DNA from: Priapulus caudatus
Taxonomy: Eukaryota; Priapulida; Priapulimorpha; Priapulimorphida; Priapulidae
DNA length: 30,006 nt
Direction: 5' to 3'
Assembly (NCBI RefSeq): GCF_000485595.1
Contig: NW_014577079.1
Span: 65,228-95,233, forward strand
Shown: positions 21,417 through 30,006 of the stretch, one piece after another
Layout of the letters: the number at the start of each line of letters is the position of its first letter
How positions within the stretch are numbered: position 1 is the stretch's first letter
The notes under the pieces: generated by a model
What the model was told of the DNA's origin: nothing
Database searches by the model: none
What the model saw: the letters and a program-made list of their open reading frames with translations, nothing else
Program-made: the position numbers and the translations under genes

Positions 21417-21603
21417 GACACGTCGCAGGTGGCGGCTCTCAACTCGTCGGTGCTATCTGACGAGGACGTGCAGACAGCGCAGATGATAGACGACTACTTC
21501 CGCCAGGAGCTGATCTACCAGCGCAACCAGCGCATGGCGCAGAGAGTCGACCATCTACTGCAGAAGTACCCGGATAAAAGCTTCTTCTTTGCCTTCGGAG
21601 CAG
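21417..21603 (+). CDS. TRABD2: TIKI (TRABD2-like) metalloprotease, internal exon C
   Basis: A 187-bp exon encodes DTSQVAALNSSVL, then a helical charged segment with DDYFRQELIYQRNQRMAQRV, then YPDKSFFFAFGAG. This matches the end of the TIKI catalytic domain up to GAG, the first part of the second GX2H motif; the metal-site His should come from the next exon. The chosen acceptor is GCTTCTTGAAG ending at 21416, which places D directly after exon B's …IFTQ as in the family. The donor is GCAG|GTAAGA at 21603/21604, a strong site, leaving phase 1. The same frame is open upstream to 21057 through a GAT/GCT repeat, which I read as intron. The next exon (expected to begin with His-Phe after the split Gly) was searched for and not seen, so the gene continues beyond 30006 or past my detection. 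Confidence 0.94.
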
Positions 21604-22015
21604 GTAAGAGTCCGCGAAGGCAGAGTGCGTCGATCGGTCGATCGGTCGCCAGACAGATGTTGGTTACTGTAAAGCAAATAGTGTAGGAAGCTTATGGTGG
21701 TAGAATCTTATTCCCGTTCTGTGATAACGTTTCTATTCATCGGGCGATTTTATTTCTACCCAGGTGCATTGCCTGTCACCCTATATTCGGACTCGTTTAC
21801 ACTTCCGATTTACGTACACAGCCTCTTATGCGCGTAATGGCTACTGTGTTTTCTGTTTATCCTGGTCGTCGTTATATGTATTGTATCGGGAGATGTGTAT
21901 GAATGCATGCAGGCGGTGTGCATTATCATTCGATGCGTGCGCGATAATAGATTTCTCACGTCGGTCGATGATGACATCCGTGTAACTGAGAGGTCGAGTT
22001 GTCGGTTGCCTGCAG
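21604..22015 (+). other. Start of the intron downstream of exon C
   Basis: Begins GTAAGA. A second good-looking acceptor (TTTCTACCCAG ending at 21763) occurs 160 bp downstream, but the sequence after it, in the required phase, does not encode the expected His-Phe continuation and soon meets a stop. No other feature. Confidence 0.6.
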
Positions 22016-22258
22016 AGAGAGAAGGAGAGAGAGAGAGAGAGAGAGAGAGAGGGATAGAGAGCGCGCGAGAAAGAGAAGAGGATAGAGAGAGAGAGAACGC
22101 GAGCGAAAGGGAGCGGACGAGAGAGCGAAAGAGAGAGAGAGAGAGAGATAGATAGATAGAGAAAGAGAGAGAGCGAGAGAGAGATGTAGAGAAAGAAAGA
22201 GAGAGAGAGAGAGCGAGAAAGAGAAAGAGAGAGAGAGACAGAGAGAGAGAGAGAGAAT
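22016..22258. repeat. (GA)n polypurine tract
   Basis: About 240 bases of GAGAGA with GCGA, GATA and AAAG interruptions. Produces spurious Ser/Leu-rich (minus) and Arg/Glu-rich (plus) ORFs. Confidence 0.95.
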
Positions 22259-22376
22259 GGCGGGGGGGGGAGATATTGTTAGAGAGCATTCAGGGGCAGC
22301 GCGGAATGACGAGCGCACCTTGTCACTGCGGGCCATCACTCAGCTAGCAGTCAATCATGAGCTGTCAGCAACAGAC

Positions 22377-22620
22377 GCGCACGTGCGCACGCACGCACGC
22401 ACGCATGCATGCAACAAACATGACCCCCTCCTCTTCCTTGCTCTCGCTCGCTCGGGCGCTCGCTCACTCACTCAATCACTCACTCGCGCTCGCTCATTCG
22501 CTCCATGCTTTGCTCACCCATTCACCCACTGTCACAGACACAGACACACACACACGCTCTCTCGCTCTCACTCGAATGCTTTGCAAAACATTCAGACTTG
22601 CGCGCGCGCACACACAGCTT
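22377..22620. repeat. Mixed (GCAC)n, (CTCG)n/(CTCA)n and (CA)n microsatellites
   Basis: GCACGCACGCACGC at about 22385-22402, CTCGCTCGCTCGGGCGCTCG and ACTCACTCA units at 22440-22500, and ACACACACACA at 22540-22556. ORFs here are low-complexity Arg/Thr/His/Ser and not genes. Confidence 0.85.
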
Positions 22621-22694
22621 GTTAGTTGTTGCAAATATATCGCACTCGCAAGTGTAAACACGCAGCAGCGGTCCCACCGACGCGGGGGTACACA

Positions 22695-22714
22695 ATACGA
22701 TACGATACGATACG
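22695..22714. repeat. (ATACG)4 pentanucleotide repeat
   Basis: Four perfect ATACG units, followed by a variant ACATACG. It resembles in composition, but is not identical to, the TAACG satellite at 16640-17115. Confidence 0.85.
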
Positions 22715-22717
22715 ACA

Positions 22718-23819
22718 TACGCGTTGTTATTTTTCTTCCGCGCCTTCCCCCGCCGTGTTGAATCTTCCAGGAGACGCGGCGTGGCACGGGAGTCTCTCTA
22801 ATAGCCTGCGCGTCGGCCGGTGCCGCCTCAAAACATTTATATTGTGCCGACTAAAAGCCTATTAGATCACCACCGTAATCCCTTGATTGCTGATAAGAGA
22901 CCCCGCGAAGTGCTGTAATTGTCCCTCCCGCGGTTCGTTCCCTCGACAGCAGACGCCTGCTCGCGCTACGATAGCTGGCTGGCTCCATAGTCACGGGACC
23001 GAGGCTGTTGTTCATCGGGTGGTCAGGTGTCGCAGCTTCCGTCCCCTCCGTACACGCACCTGCTCGCAGTGTAACAATCATAAATTTTGAAGCTGACCGA
23101 TCCGTTCCTATGACAGCGCGAGTGGTTTGATGAAGCCCAGAAGCAGTAGCCGTAGCGTAGTCGTGTGTCCCGTATGCGGTATACTCCTTCCTGTCCTCAT
23201 ACATCAGGATCTACATTTGTATGTACACTTCGCGCCCGGAAGTATATATTTATATTATATTTCATTGCTAACTTTATAGCTCAATGCCTCGTCTAACTCA
23301 AATGGTGTTGTTCTCTGCATCCTCATCCCGTTAAGACGGTTTTTATCTCTGCTGCACACAAGTGTTTATAATATTTTCATCGCGCATTAGTTGTAAAAGA
23401 ATCCGTGTAAAACCGCGATGGAGTGTCAATAATGACATACGGGGCACGTCATGCAAGGATGTGTGGCTCGCAATATGTGTCTAGCTCCTCTATATTTTCA
23501 TTCCCCCTCGAAAGATCAAAGGCGCTTTCCACGTAAGGTAGCCGTCAAGGCCCCTGATAAACTTATTGTTGTAGTAAGCGTTGTATTTACAGGTGCGCGG
23601 GCCGCCACTTGAATGTCCTATAGGAATTCGCACTCGGACCCGTGAATGGTGGCATTGTTCTGCCATTTGCTTGCACTTTGTGCCGGAACAAATCGGCAGG
23701 TAGAGAGGGGGAAATATTCTACTGCAGCCGCTTGGTCCTCCCTCGCGTGTGCAGTCTGTTCGATTGGCCGGTAACAGTAAAATGCGACATCAGAGCATGC
23801 AGCAATATGAGGTGTATTT
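22718..23819 (+). other. Intronic stretch without recognised features
   Basis: Moderately GC-rich to 23130, then mixed. The ORFs at 22851-23204 (minus) and 23642-23842 (plus) match no family I know. The acceptor-like TTTACAG at 23592 is followed by an early in-phase stop, so it is not the next TIKI exon. Confidence 0.5.
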
Positions 23820-24180
23820 TAACGTTGATAATAATGGAATAATTGTAAGAGTGAATAATAGCATTAATGGTATAATAATAGTATAAGTATAATAGTATAC
23901 CAGGGAAGTATAATAATATAGTAATACCATAGTATATAATCAGTCTTGGAATAGAGTCTGAAAACACAGTCAGCCCTGATTTAGAAAATATCTACTATAT
24001 CGCTTCCGCAAAACTAGCCAGTCCTGCTTAAAAGTTGCCTGTCCCGGCCAGAGGGGCGGCCTTTAATTTCTACATAAGATACTGATATAATATATTAGAG
24101 TATATATATATAATATACAATAATTAATATATTATTTGATCCTGATAATAAAATAAATAACGATGTGTTAATATATTCCT
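23820..24180. other. AT-rich interval with ATA/ATT runs
   Basis: Sequence such as TATAATAATAGTATAAG and TATATATATATAATATAC dominates at 23835-23940 and 24085-24175, interrupted by a GC-richer segment at about 24020-24065. No terminal repeats were found. Confidence 0.6.
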
Positions 24181-24716
24181 GGTAACATATATACATTTCG
24201 CAATACTCTGCCCTGTACTGACGCATAATGAGCAGGTATATGGCTGGGAAGTCTATTCCCTCAAACACGGCCAGTTTAATCGAGCGCTAGGGCATCGCAA
24301 TCTGCGAACAACCGCCACACAGGAAGCGAGCGACCGCCATATACATCGTGCGGTCCGTGTCATCTTTCTATTGTTGCTCGCGAGACCCTCAATTTCTCGC
24401 GGGGTGCGTAGAAATGCGGTAATAGATCAGTAATAGACAATTAACCGGGCAGATGAAGATCAAAGGCAGCGCAGGCGGGCCCCGCAGGTTGGGGGGTTAA
24501 TGCGGCTGTGGTTATACGCCGCAGCGAGGTACGCGTCGCCACTGCCTCTGCCCCCGCGTCAAAGCAAAGTGCAGTAATCACATTGCATTTGATTAGTAAT
24601 CGAATAAATCTGGTCCTTATCGCGTTTGCTCCGGTGGTTATCGCAGCCAGAAATGAGCTTTGACGGCAAACGCTGACTGTGTTCGCGCGGACGCGTCGGG
24701 GAGGCGTGTGCGTCGA

Positions 24717-24960
24717 GCGATAGCTGACGCTGACGCAGATGAAACTGCGAAAGCTGACGCTGACGCATGTAGATAGATATAGTGATGCAGAGGCATTTGT
24801 GGATTCTGACGAAAAAGATGCTAGCGCAAAATGCGTTCGCGGGAGCAGATGCATATATACGCAGATACATTCACGGATGCCGACGCAGATGTTTGTGCGG
24901 ATGCAGATGACGGGAACGACGCTGAGGCCGACGCTGACGCAGCTACTGACGCTAGTATTC
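24717..24960. repeat. Degenerate GACGC(T/A) hexanucleotide repeat
   Basis: GCTGACGCTGACGCAGATG-type units recur at 24725-24770 and again at 24875-24955, with GATGCAGA and GACGCAGATG variants. One frame reads as alternating Ala-Asp, the reverse as Ser-Ala-Ser-Val, both broken by stops. A minisatellite decaying from one hexamer is the simplest explanation. Confidence 0.75.
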
Positions 24961-25537
24961 TGTGCGCGCGCGTCATGTACGAGGGGTTATGGGTGTAAAT
25001 TTGAAGATTGCGGCGTCGGCGGCCATGCGTATGCGCGGTGGCAGTCACGTCGGCGAGTTCCCCCCGCCACACACAGTCAACACTCGAAGCACAGCGGCGG
25101 TACTTGGAACTTCTTCTGACCCCCCTCCTCTCCCCTCATCCTCCTCCTCCTCTCATCCCGCCCAAATAGTTTTGCGCTCTTGCTCCGGCTGCTGCCGCTA
25201 AGTGTTTGAATTGGACGCCTCGCGAGTGTTTTTCCGTGCGCGCTGAAAGTTATAACTTTATTATGCTCGGCGGGCGAGTGAGCGGCGGCAATTTAGCCGG
25301 CGACGGGCCGCAGCAGCGGGTTCGGCGAATGCCATTAGATGTTTACAAGAGCGCGAGTGCGCGGCACGCTTTGATGTTGTTATTACATTAACCCGTGTGA
25401 TTGAGTTTTGTTTGAATTTGCCGCTCCAACACTCCTGGCCATATTGTGGCCGCGAGGCGATAAAACTCCGACGGTAGTTTTAGCAAGCAACAGGTTTCGC
25501 ACTCGCATGCTCCGGGATTCAGACGATTGATTTGTGC
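24961..25537 (+). other. GC- and CpG-rich intronic stretch
   Basis: CpG is frequent from about 24480 to 25400 (for example CGGCGGGCGAGTGAGCGGCG). It may be an unmethylated island or regulatory region within the gene, or simply local composition. A CTCCTCCTCCTC run lies near 25136-25155. No exon is recognised. Confidence 0.4.
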
Positions 25538-25590
25538 GCGTGCGCGTGTGCGTGCTCGCGTGCGTGTGCGTGCGTGCATGCGCGGCCCCT
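25538..25590. repeat. (GCGTGT)n/(GTGC)n microsatellite
   Basis: GCGCGTGCGCGTGTGCGTG-type alternating purine-pyrimidine run. Confidence 0.85.
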
Positions 25591-25712
25591 TTCGTGCATC
25601 AGTGCGCGTGTGTTACTGGATGCTTGTTGCTCTCTCTCCGAACTGTGTGCGGCCCTTATGTTTGGGCGGTAGGCTGGAAAGTTATTTCTGTTACAACAAG
25701 AGGCCGGTTATA

Positions 25713-25823
25713 GTCGCTCTGTTACAGTGGCGACAGCTAAACCTCTGTTACAGTGAAGAGACTTGGCACCCACAGTAACACACAGTTTTATTGTGACCAG
25801 CTAGTTTGTCAGTTGTTACAGTG
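25713..25823. repeat. Three direct copies of GTTACAGTG
   Basis: GTTACAGTG occurs at 25721, 25747 and 25815; the first two share the longer CTCTGTTACAGTG. A palindromic GTTACTGTAAC follows at about 26080. Spacing of the first two is 26 bp. They could be binding sites or remnants of a repeat. Confidence 0.5.
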
Positions 25824-25880
25824 AAGCCATCTTTCCCATATTTGACGTAACCATTTGTAAAATATTCCCTTTCCTTTAAC

Positions 25881-25933
25881 ATAATCAGGAGCTAATAATA
25901 AAACGTATTATTAGCTCTTGACATAATGTTACA
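25881..25933. repeat. Dispersed hairpin repeat, copy 2
   Basis: GAGCTAATAATA (25889-25900) and TATTATTAGCTC (25906-25917) form a perfect 12-bp stem with a 5-nt loop, followed by TTGACATAATGTTA. Corresponds to 955-998. Confidence 0.65.
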
Positions 25934-26970
25934 TCAAGGCCAGATATTCCGCTGTCACCCGAATCCTAGTAAAACCGAAAACAATATTTCGGCGACGTAC
26001 TGCAATGATTAATCAATACTAACTAGGAAAACATAATTAATGTGCCAATTAGTCTATAGTTGGTGTGCTGCCGGGGAGGTTACTGTAACAGTTGGCCACA
26101 CTGGTTGTTCCGAGCTGCTAGCAATCGGTATGAATTAGTAAGAGTAGCCAGCCACCCACGCGCGCCACACACGCGAAGTGTTTAACGCATTGTCGCCGCG
26201 CCGTTTGTTATGACAAGGTTTCAGCCGCTCTCGGGTAGCAGGAAGTGCGTAAACCTCCACAGCAGGGCGGGAAACGCGGCTACGCGGGTAGCCTTCCCCC
26301 ACATCTGCCCCCAACTACATGCAACCCGTGCGGGCGGGCCCTAACCATGTATTGTCGCGTTACGACCGACGCGTGAATCATATATAATGAGAACTATTTA
26401 TGGGCGTGTAGTCGACCATACCTCGTTGTACCGCGTTTTTGTTAAAAGAAAATATTTGTCGTTTCTGCTATTAGTGTAGTTTCTTAGGATGGCACGTTGT
26501 TTTGTGAGTATGGCCACTGATTTACCGACGTTGCGGCGACGTTACGTTTATTTCGCGAGTTGTAACCCACCCGAAAACCAGTGCACGTCGTGTTTACGAA
26601 ATAATATAAATCACGCAGTTTATGTGAAAGGCAAATCGCGCGGTGAACGCAAAAAATAAGCGATGACGAGCAAAAATGTACGATAAACATTTTGTTTAAA
26701 TATGTAAATTAGGTTTTTCTACGCAATGAATATCGTCTAGCCGTCCGATTTCCTTGCATCATTGCTGACACGGCGCCTCCGTGTGCTAGCAGCGACGGCG
26801 CGGATTTCTGTGAATGTGCGCGAGTATTTAATACATGCTCATGTGGAACTGAAAGCGGGGCCTGACCTCACCTTCCCTAAACATTCTTTCCTCCATGTTA
26901 TTATCCCTACTGTAGGCGGCTCACCGTAGCGTAAACAGGCGGGATGCTTCCCGGATCCCCGGACTGGCGG
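25934..26970 (+). other. Intronic stretch without recognised features
   Basis: Mixed composition with CpG-rich parts at 26150-26340 and 26740-26820. A minus-strand ORF at 26484-26690 carries no known motif. Nothing else seen. Confidence 0.5.
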
Positions 26971-26971
26971 C

Positions 26972-27003
<32 letters not shown>

Positions 27004-27120
27004 GTGCGTGCGTGTGTGCGTGCGTGTGTGTGTGCGCGTGCGTGCGTGCGTGCGTGCGTGTGTGTGTGTGAATGTGTGTGCGTGCGTGCGTGCGTGTGTG
27101 TGAGTGAATGTGGTGTGTGT
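26971..27120. repeat. (GTGC)n / (GT)n microsatellite, about 150 bp
   Basis: The longest of the GTGC arrays in the window, with GTGCGTGC blocks separated by GTGTGTGT and GAATGTG. All long ORFs over it are repeat translations. Confidence 0.95.
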
Positions 27121-27528
27121 AGCGAGAGCTATGCTAGCTGTCCGCTCTGATTGAAGCGGTACGGTGAAGCAGCGGCGGCACTTGAAACGCGCCGACGCTT
27201 GATGCTGTGCCATTTATTACTGATTGCTGAGCGGTGGCGGGCGGATTAGCTGCTGTCTCCTACGGACGCTGCCGCTGCCGCCGCGTGCATGACGGTGCGG
27301 TGCCGCCGCCGCCGTCTCACGCCGTATATACCCTTCTTTGTAAGGCGTTATTTTGGGAACAGGAATCGCGCCGCTCTCTCGGGCGAATGACTGTTCGCGT
27401 TTTCCCCCTGGCCGCGGAGTGTCGACGAATGTTGTTGATACGTCAGATGATTGCAGCGTGAATAGTGGGGCGAGCGAGTAGTTGATGGATGTTCGGGATG
27501 CTTATCAAAAATCGAGAGAAGGACGGAA
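27121..27528 (+). other. GC-rich intronic stretch
   Basis: GCCGCTGCCGCCGCG-like DNA near 27265-27315. The ORF at 27234-27461 has no recognised motif. It is close to the GTGC array and may share its compositional bias. Confidence 0.45.
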
Positions 27529-27602
27529 TGTGTGTGTGTGTGTGTGCGTGGGTATGTGTGTGTATGTGTGTATGTGTGTATGTGTGTATGTGTGTATGTG
27601 TG
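27529..27602. repeat. (GT)n and (TATGTGTG)n microsatellite
   Basis: GT run to about 27545, then repeated TATGTGTG octamers to 27602. Confidence 0.93.
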
Positions 27603-28289
27603 CGGGGGTGGGGGAGGTGGAAGGTGAGGATGATGATACAGTTAGCGTTTGTATTCGGGTCTCGGTTGGCGTACTCATGCGTGTGTTGTGTTATACCAAT
27701 TTTGCGGTGCTGAGACGGAAATTCAAGAAGCGAGAATGGTGGGAGGAAATTTGACACAATATTCAGGTGTCGAGGCCTCTCATGATCATATGAGGATACT
27801 TGATGTTTTTCACGTCCATCGCTAAGCGTTAAATAGTAAGAGAAAACAAATCCGGAAAAATGCCTGAAATCACCACTGTCTGATATTTATGCGGTCGCGA
27901 GAATTCGTGATTATTGCAAAGAATTACGCATATATTACTGATTAAATGTCGCTGCATTATTGGGCAGACCTGTACATGTCCGCTTATATCTCACAGATTC
28001 CTGAAACCATTGATAAAGCCATACTAACTGAAGGTGCCGCGTGAAACCGATCAGGGGAAATTTCAAGCACGTTTCCGATTTATACACCATAACACGCTCG
28101 GCATTGAATGTATGTAAACACTACGTAAAGCGGTGAATCGCTTACGCGTGCGGCGTGCGGTCGGGAAACACGCGCAGATTGTGCTATAAGTATAACAATT
28201 TCCGCGAGCATTTCCTCCCATTTCCCGCCTGCAAGGGCTTCGCGGCTTCTGACGCGCCACGCATCAGCATCAGCATCCGCACGCGGGCA
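27603..28289 (+). other. Intronic stretch without recognised features
   Basis: Mixed DNA. A small GCATCAGCATCAGCATC run sits at about 28261-28277 just before the CT tract. No exon, RNA gene or transposon end recognised. Confidence 0.5.
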
Positions 28290-28291
28290 GC

Positions 28292-28334
<43 letters not shown>

Positions 28335-28556
28335 CTTCTCTTCCTGGGCGCCTCTCTCTCTCTCGTCCCTCCTGTCTCGTCTCATCGTCCCTTATCTTTC
28401 TCTTCTCTCTCTATCTCTCCTCGCTCATCTCTCTCTCTCGTCTCTCTCTCTCTCTCTCTCTTCGCTCTCTTCTCTCTCATCCTCATCTCTCTCTCTCGCT
28501 CTCTCTTCTCTCTCTGCTCTCTCTCTCTCCTCTCGCCTCTCTTCCTCTCTCGCGCA
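28290..28556. repeat. (CT)n polypyrimidine tract
   Basis: About 265 bases of CTCTCT with CGTCTC, TTCTC and CATC interruptions. It is the complement-type partner of the GA tract at 22016-22258 in strand bias. Confidence 0.95.
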
Positions 28557-29159
28557 TCACGCGGAATGAAGCCAAGAAGTGCCGCTCCCCTCGTTAGTGA
28601 ACCGCGTTGCATCGGCTCAGCCACCAGCTGCAGATACCGTTACCAGTTTCTCGCCCTCTAATAAGTCGGAGCAAATTCTAGTATTACGGGCGAAACGCGA
28701 CGGAGGGCGGGCGGCGTGTGGCCGGCACAATGATATCCTTCCGGCACGACGCGTGAATATCCGTGACTGTCGGGGGAGGGAGATCTGCAGTATAGAGGCG
28801 AGGCGGGTGGCGGCATCACAGCGACGAGGTACTCAGAAGACGAGTCTCGCATTCGCGAAAGTAGCTGTGGTTCAATTTACAAAGTGTGATTGCCGGCAGT
28901 GGTAGGCAAGGACAGGCAGCAAGCGGTGGGCGCGTGAGGGCGCACATGTGGCAGGTCCGCGTAAGCTATACGTGCGGGTGGCCAGGTCAGGACCCGCGGC
29001 TAACTAAAGACGGGATTTCGAAATTATTGTTCAAAAACACTTAATCGGGAACAAGTCGTAATCGGGCATTTTCGGGGTTCGTTGTCCAAATACAACAGGG
29101 ACAACTGTAATAGTGATCACGAGAATAAAACAGTGCATTAGAGTAAGAGAGCATTAATT
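28557..29159 (+). other. Intronic stretch without recognised features
   Basis: GC-rich to about 29000, then AT-richer. The open frame 28579-28905 has no recognised motif. It ends at the hairpin that opens the minisatellite region. Confidence 0.5.
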
Positions 29160-29190
29160 GTATCCCCCGCGACGAAGTCGGCGGGGATAC
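29160..29190. repeat. Imperfect hairpin GTATCCCC…GGGGATAC
   Basis: GTATCCCC at 29160-29167 pairs perfectly with GGGGATAC at 29183-29190, and the inner part CGCGAC/GTCGGCG pairs with one bulge around a GAA loop. It lies about 100 bp upstream of the minisatellite and may mark the edge of the same element. Confidence 0.75.
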
Positions 29191-29269
29191 TATGGTTTCA
29201 TGTCTCCCCAGCCGCCGCGCGCCGCCGCAGACAATTTCCCTTCTGCTGCTATAACTCGACGCCTAATTG

Positions 29270-29870
29270 ACCTGCGCTACCAAACCTGGTATACTTACAC
29301 ATCTTGGGGAGAAGGGGAGCCAGCATACCAAAACCAGGTCACTGCGACTTTATTTTACTTTAACCTTGATCATATTTTCCTCCGCTCTATAGACTTGGCC
29401 TCTAATTGACCTAGCGCTACAAAAACCAGGTCATTACGACCCTTTGTTTGACCTTTACTTGACCTTGATCATATTCCCTTCTGCTATATAACTCGGTCCC
29501 CTAAGTGACCTAAGCGCTACAAACTTTGTATACTTACACATCTTGGGGAGAAGGTGGTGGCCACGTACGCAAAACCAAGGTCACTACGACCTTTATTTGA
29601 CGCTTTACACTTGACCTTGATCACTATTTCCATTCCACTCTATAACTCGGCCCCTATATTGACCTACGCTACAAAACTTGCTATACTTACACATCTTGGG
29701 GAGAATGGTGTCGCGTACCAAAAACCAGGTCACATGCGGCTTTTATTTGACCTTGACCTTGATCATCAATTTTCCTTCCGCTCTATAACTCGGCCCCTAA
29801 TTGACCCTAGCGCGACCGAAACTTTGTATACTTACGCATCTTGGGGAGAACACGGGGGATACATGTAGTT
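29270..29870. repeat. Minisatellite of about 150-bp monomers
   Basis: The landmark CTTACACATCTTGGGGAGAA (one variant CTTACGCATC) occurs at about 29294, 29533, 29686 and 29831. Other landmarks in each monomer are ACCAGGTCA, TTTGACCTTGATCAT, CTCTATAACTCGGCCCCTA and TTGACCTAGCGCTACAAA. Monomers are roughly 145-153 bp; the monomer around 29420-29530 lacks about 45 bp containing the CTTACACATCTTGGGGAGAA landmark. Frames through the array read repeated YTYTSWGE-like peptides, an artefact of repetition. Confidence 0.85.
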
Positions 29871-30006
29871 GGCGACAACTGCCCTTTCTAGTTATTTTCA
29901 GCCCTCTATGGTTAAATGAAAATTATTTTAGTAAAACTGCGTCGATTGTCGATTTGTTGTTTGGTATTTCATTCAAAGAAGTTTAAGAAGTCCGAACGGG
30001 CGCCGA

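Noticed and set aside
21764-21985. Candidate next TIKI exon after acceptor TTTCTACCCAG
   Set aside because: In phase 1 it reads GALPVTLYS and soon a stop, not the His-Phe continuation of the second GX2H motif.
21810-22339. Long Ser/Leu ORFs on the minus strand
   Set aside because: GA/CT dinucleotide repeat translation.
23593-23640. Candidate exon after acceptor TATTTACAG
   Set aside because: In the required phase a stop appears after six codons.
29158-29986. Repeated-peptide protein (YTYTSWGE-like repeats)
   Set aside because: Frames change between monomers and stops occur; it is a DNA minisatellite.

Overview
This window is intronic and exonic DNA from a metazoan, most likely a marine invertebrate. 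Compact exons are separated by large, repeat-rich introns, with GT-AG splice sites, abundant microsatellites, a Helitron, a MITE and a 25-N assembly gap. There is no bacterial-style gene organisation. Species cannot be fixed from the sequence. The only protein-coding gene I can support is a TIKI-family (TRABD2A/TRABD2B-like) gene, a family absent from common insect models; a lophotrochozoan or similar marine invertebrate is a reasonable guess but only a guess.

The TIKI gene runs on the + strand across the whole window. Three internal exons are visible: 2057..2617 (187 codons), 20594..20728 (45 codons) and 21417..21603 (62 codons plus 1 nt). Splice phases match all the way through (0-0, 0-0, 0-1). 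Together they encode about 294 residues of the extracellular metalloprotease domain, including the first GX2H motif (GTIH) and the conserved Glu in FELD. The signal-peptide exon and the exon completing the second GX2H motif (GAG|H) are not in the window. Known TIKI proteins are membrane-tethered Wnt-inactivating proteases, and this gene presumably encodes the same activity.

Layout. 1-2056: upstream intron or 5' region with a foldback repeat cluster. 2057-2617: TIKI exon A. 2618-20593: an 18-kb intron. It holds AT and GTGC microsatellites, a 194-bp Harbinger-type MITE with perfect 52-bp inverted repeats (7427-7620), and a minus-strand Helitron (9501-11035) that still carries the C-terminal tail of its helicase. 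It also holds a roughly 2.9-3.2 kb near-tandem duplication (10504-13400 and 13426-16650) split exactly by the 25-N gap, a degenerate TAACG-type satellite and a pyrimidine tract. 20594-21603: TIKI exons B and C, separated by a 688-bp intron containing an in-frame Asp/Ala-coding trinucleotide tract. 21604-30006: downstream intron with GA and CT tracts, a CpG-rich stretch, several (GTGC)n arrays and a minisatellite of about 150 bp units at 29270-29870.

The duplication around the gap looks more like unmerged overlapping contig ends, or two haplotypes, than true biology. If so the real intron is about 3 kb shorter. I found no tRNA, rRNA, CRISPR array or second protein-coding gene that I can support.
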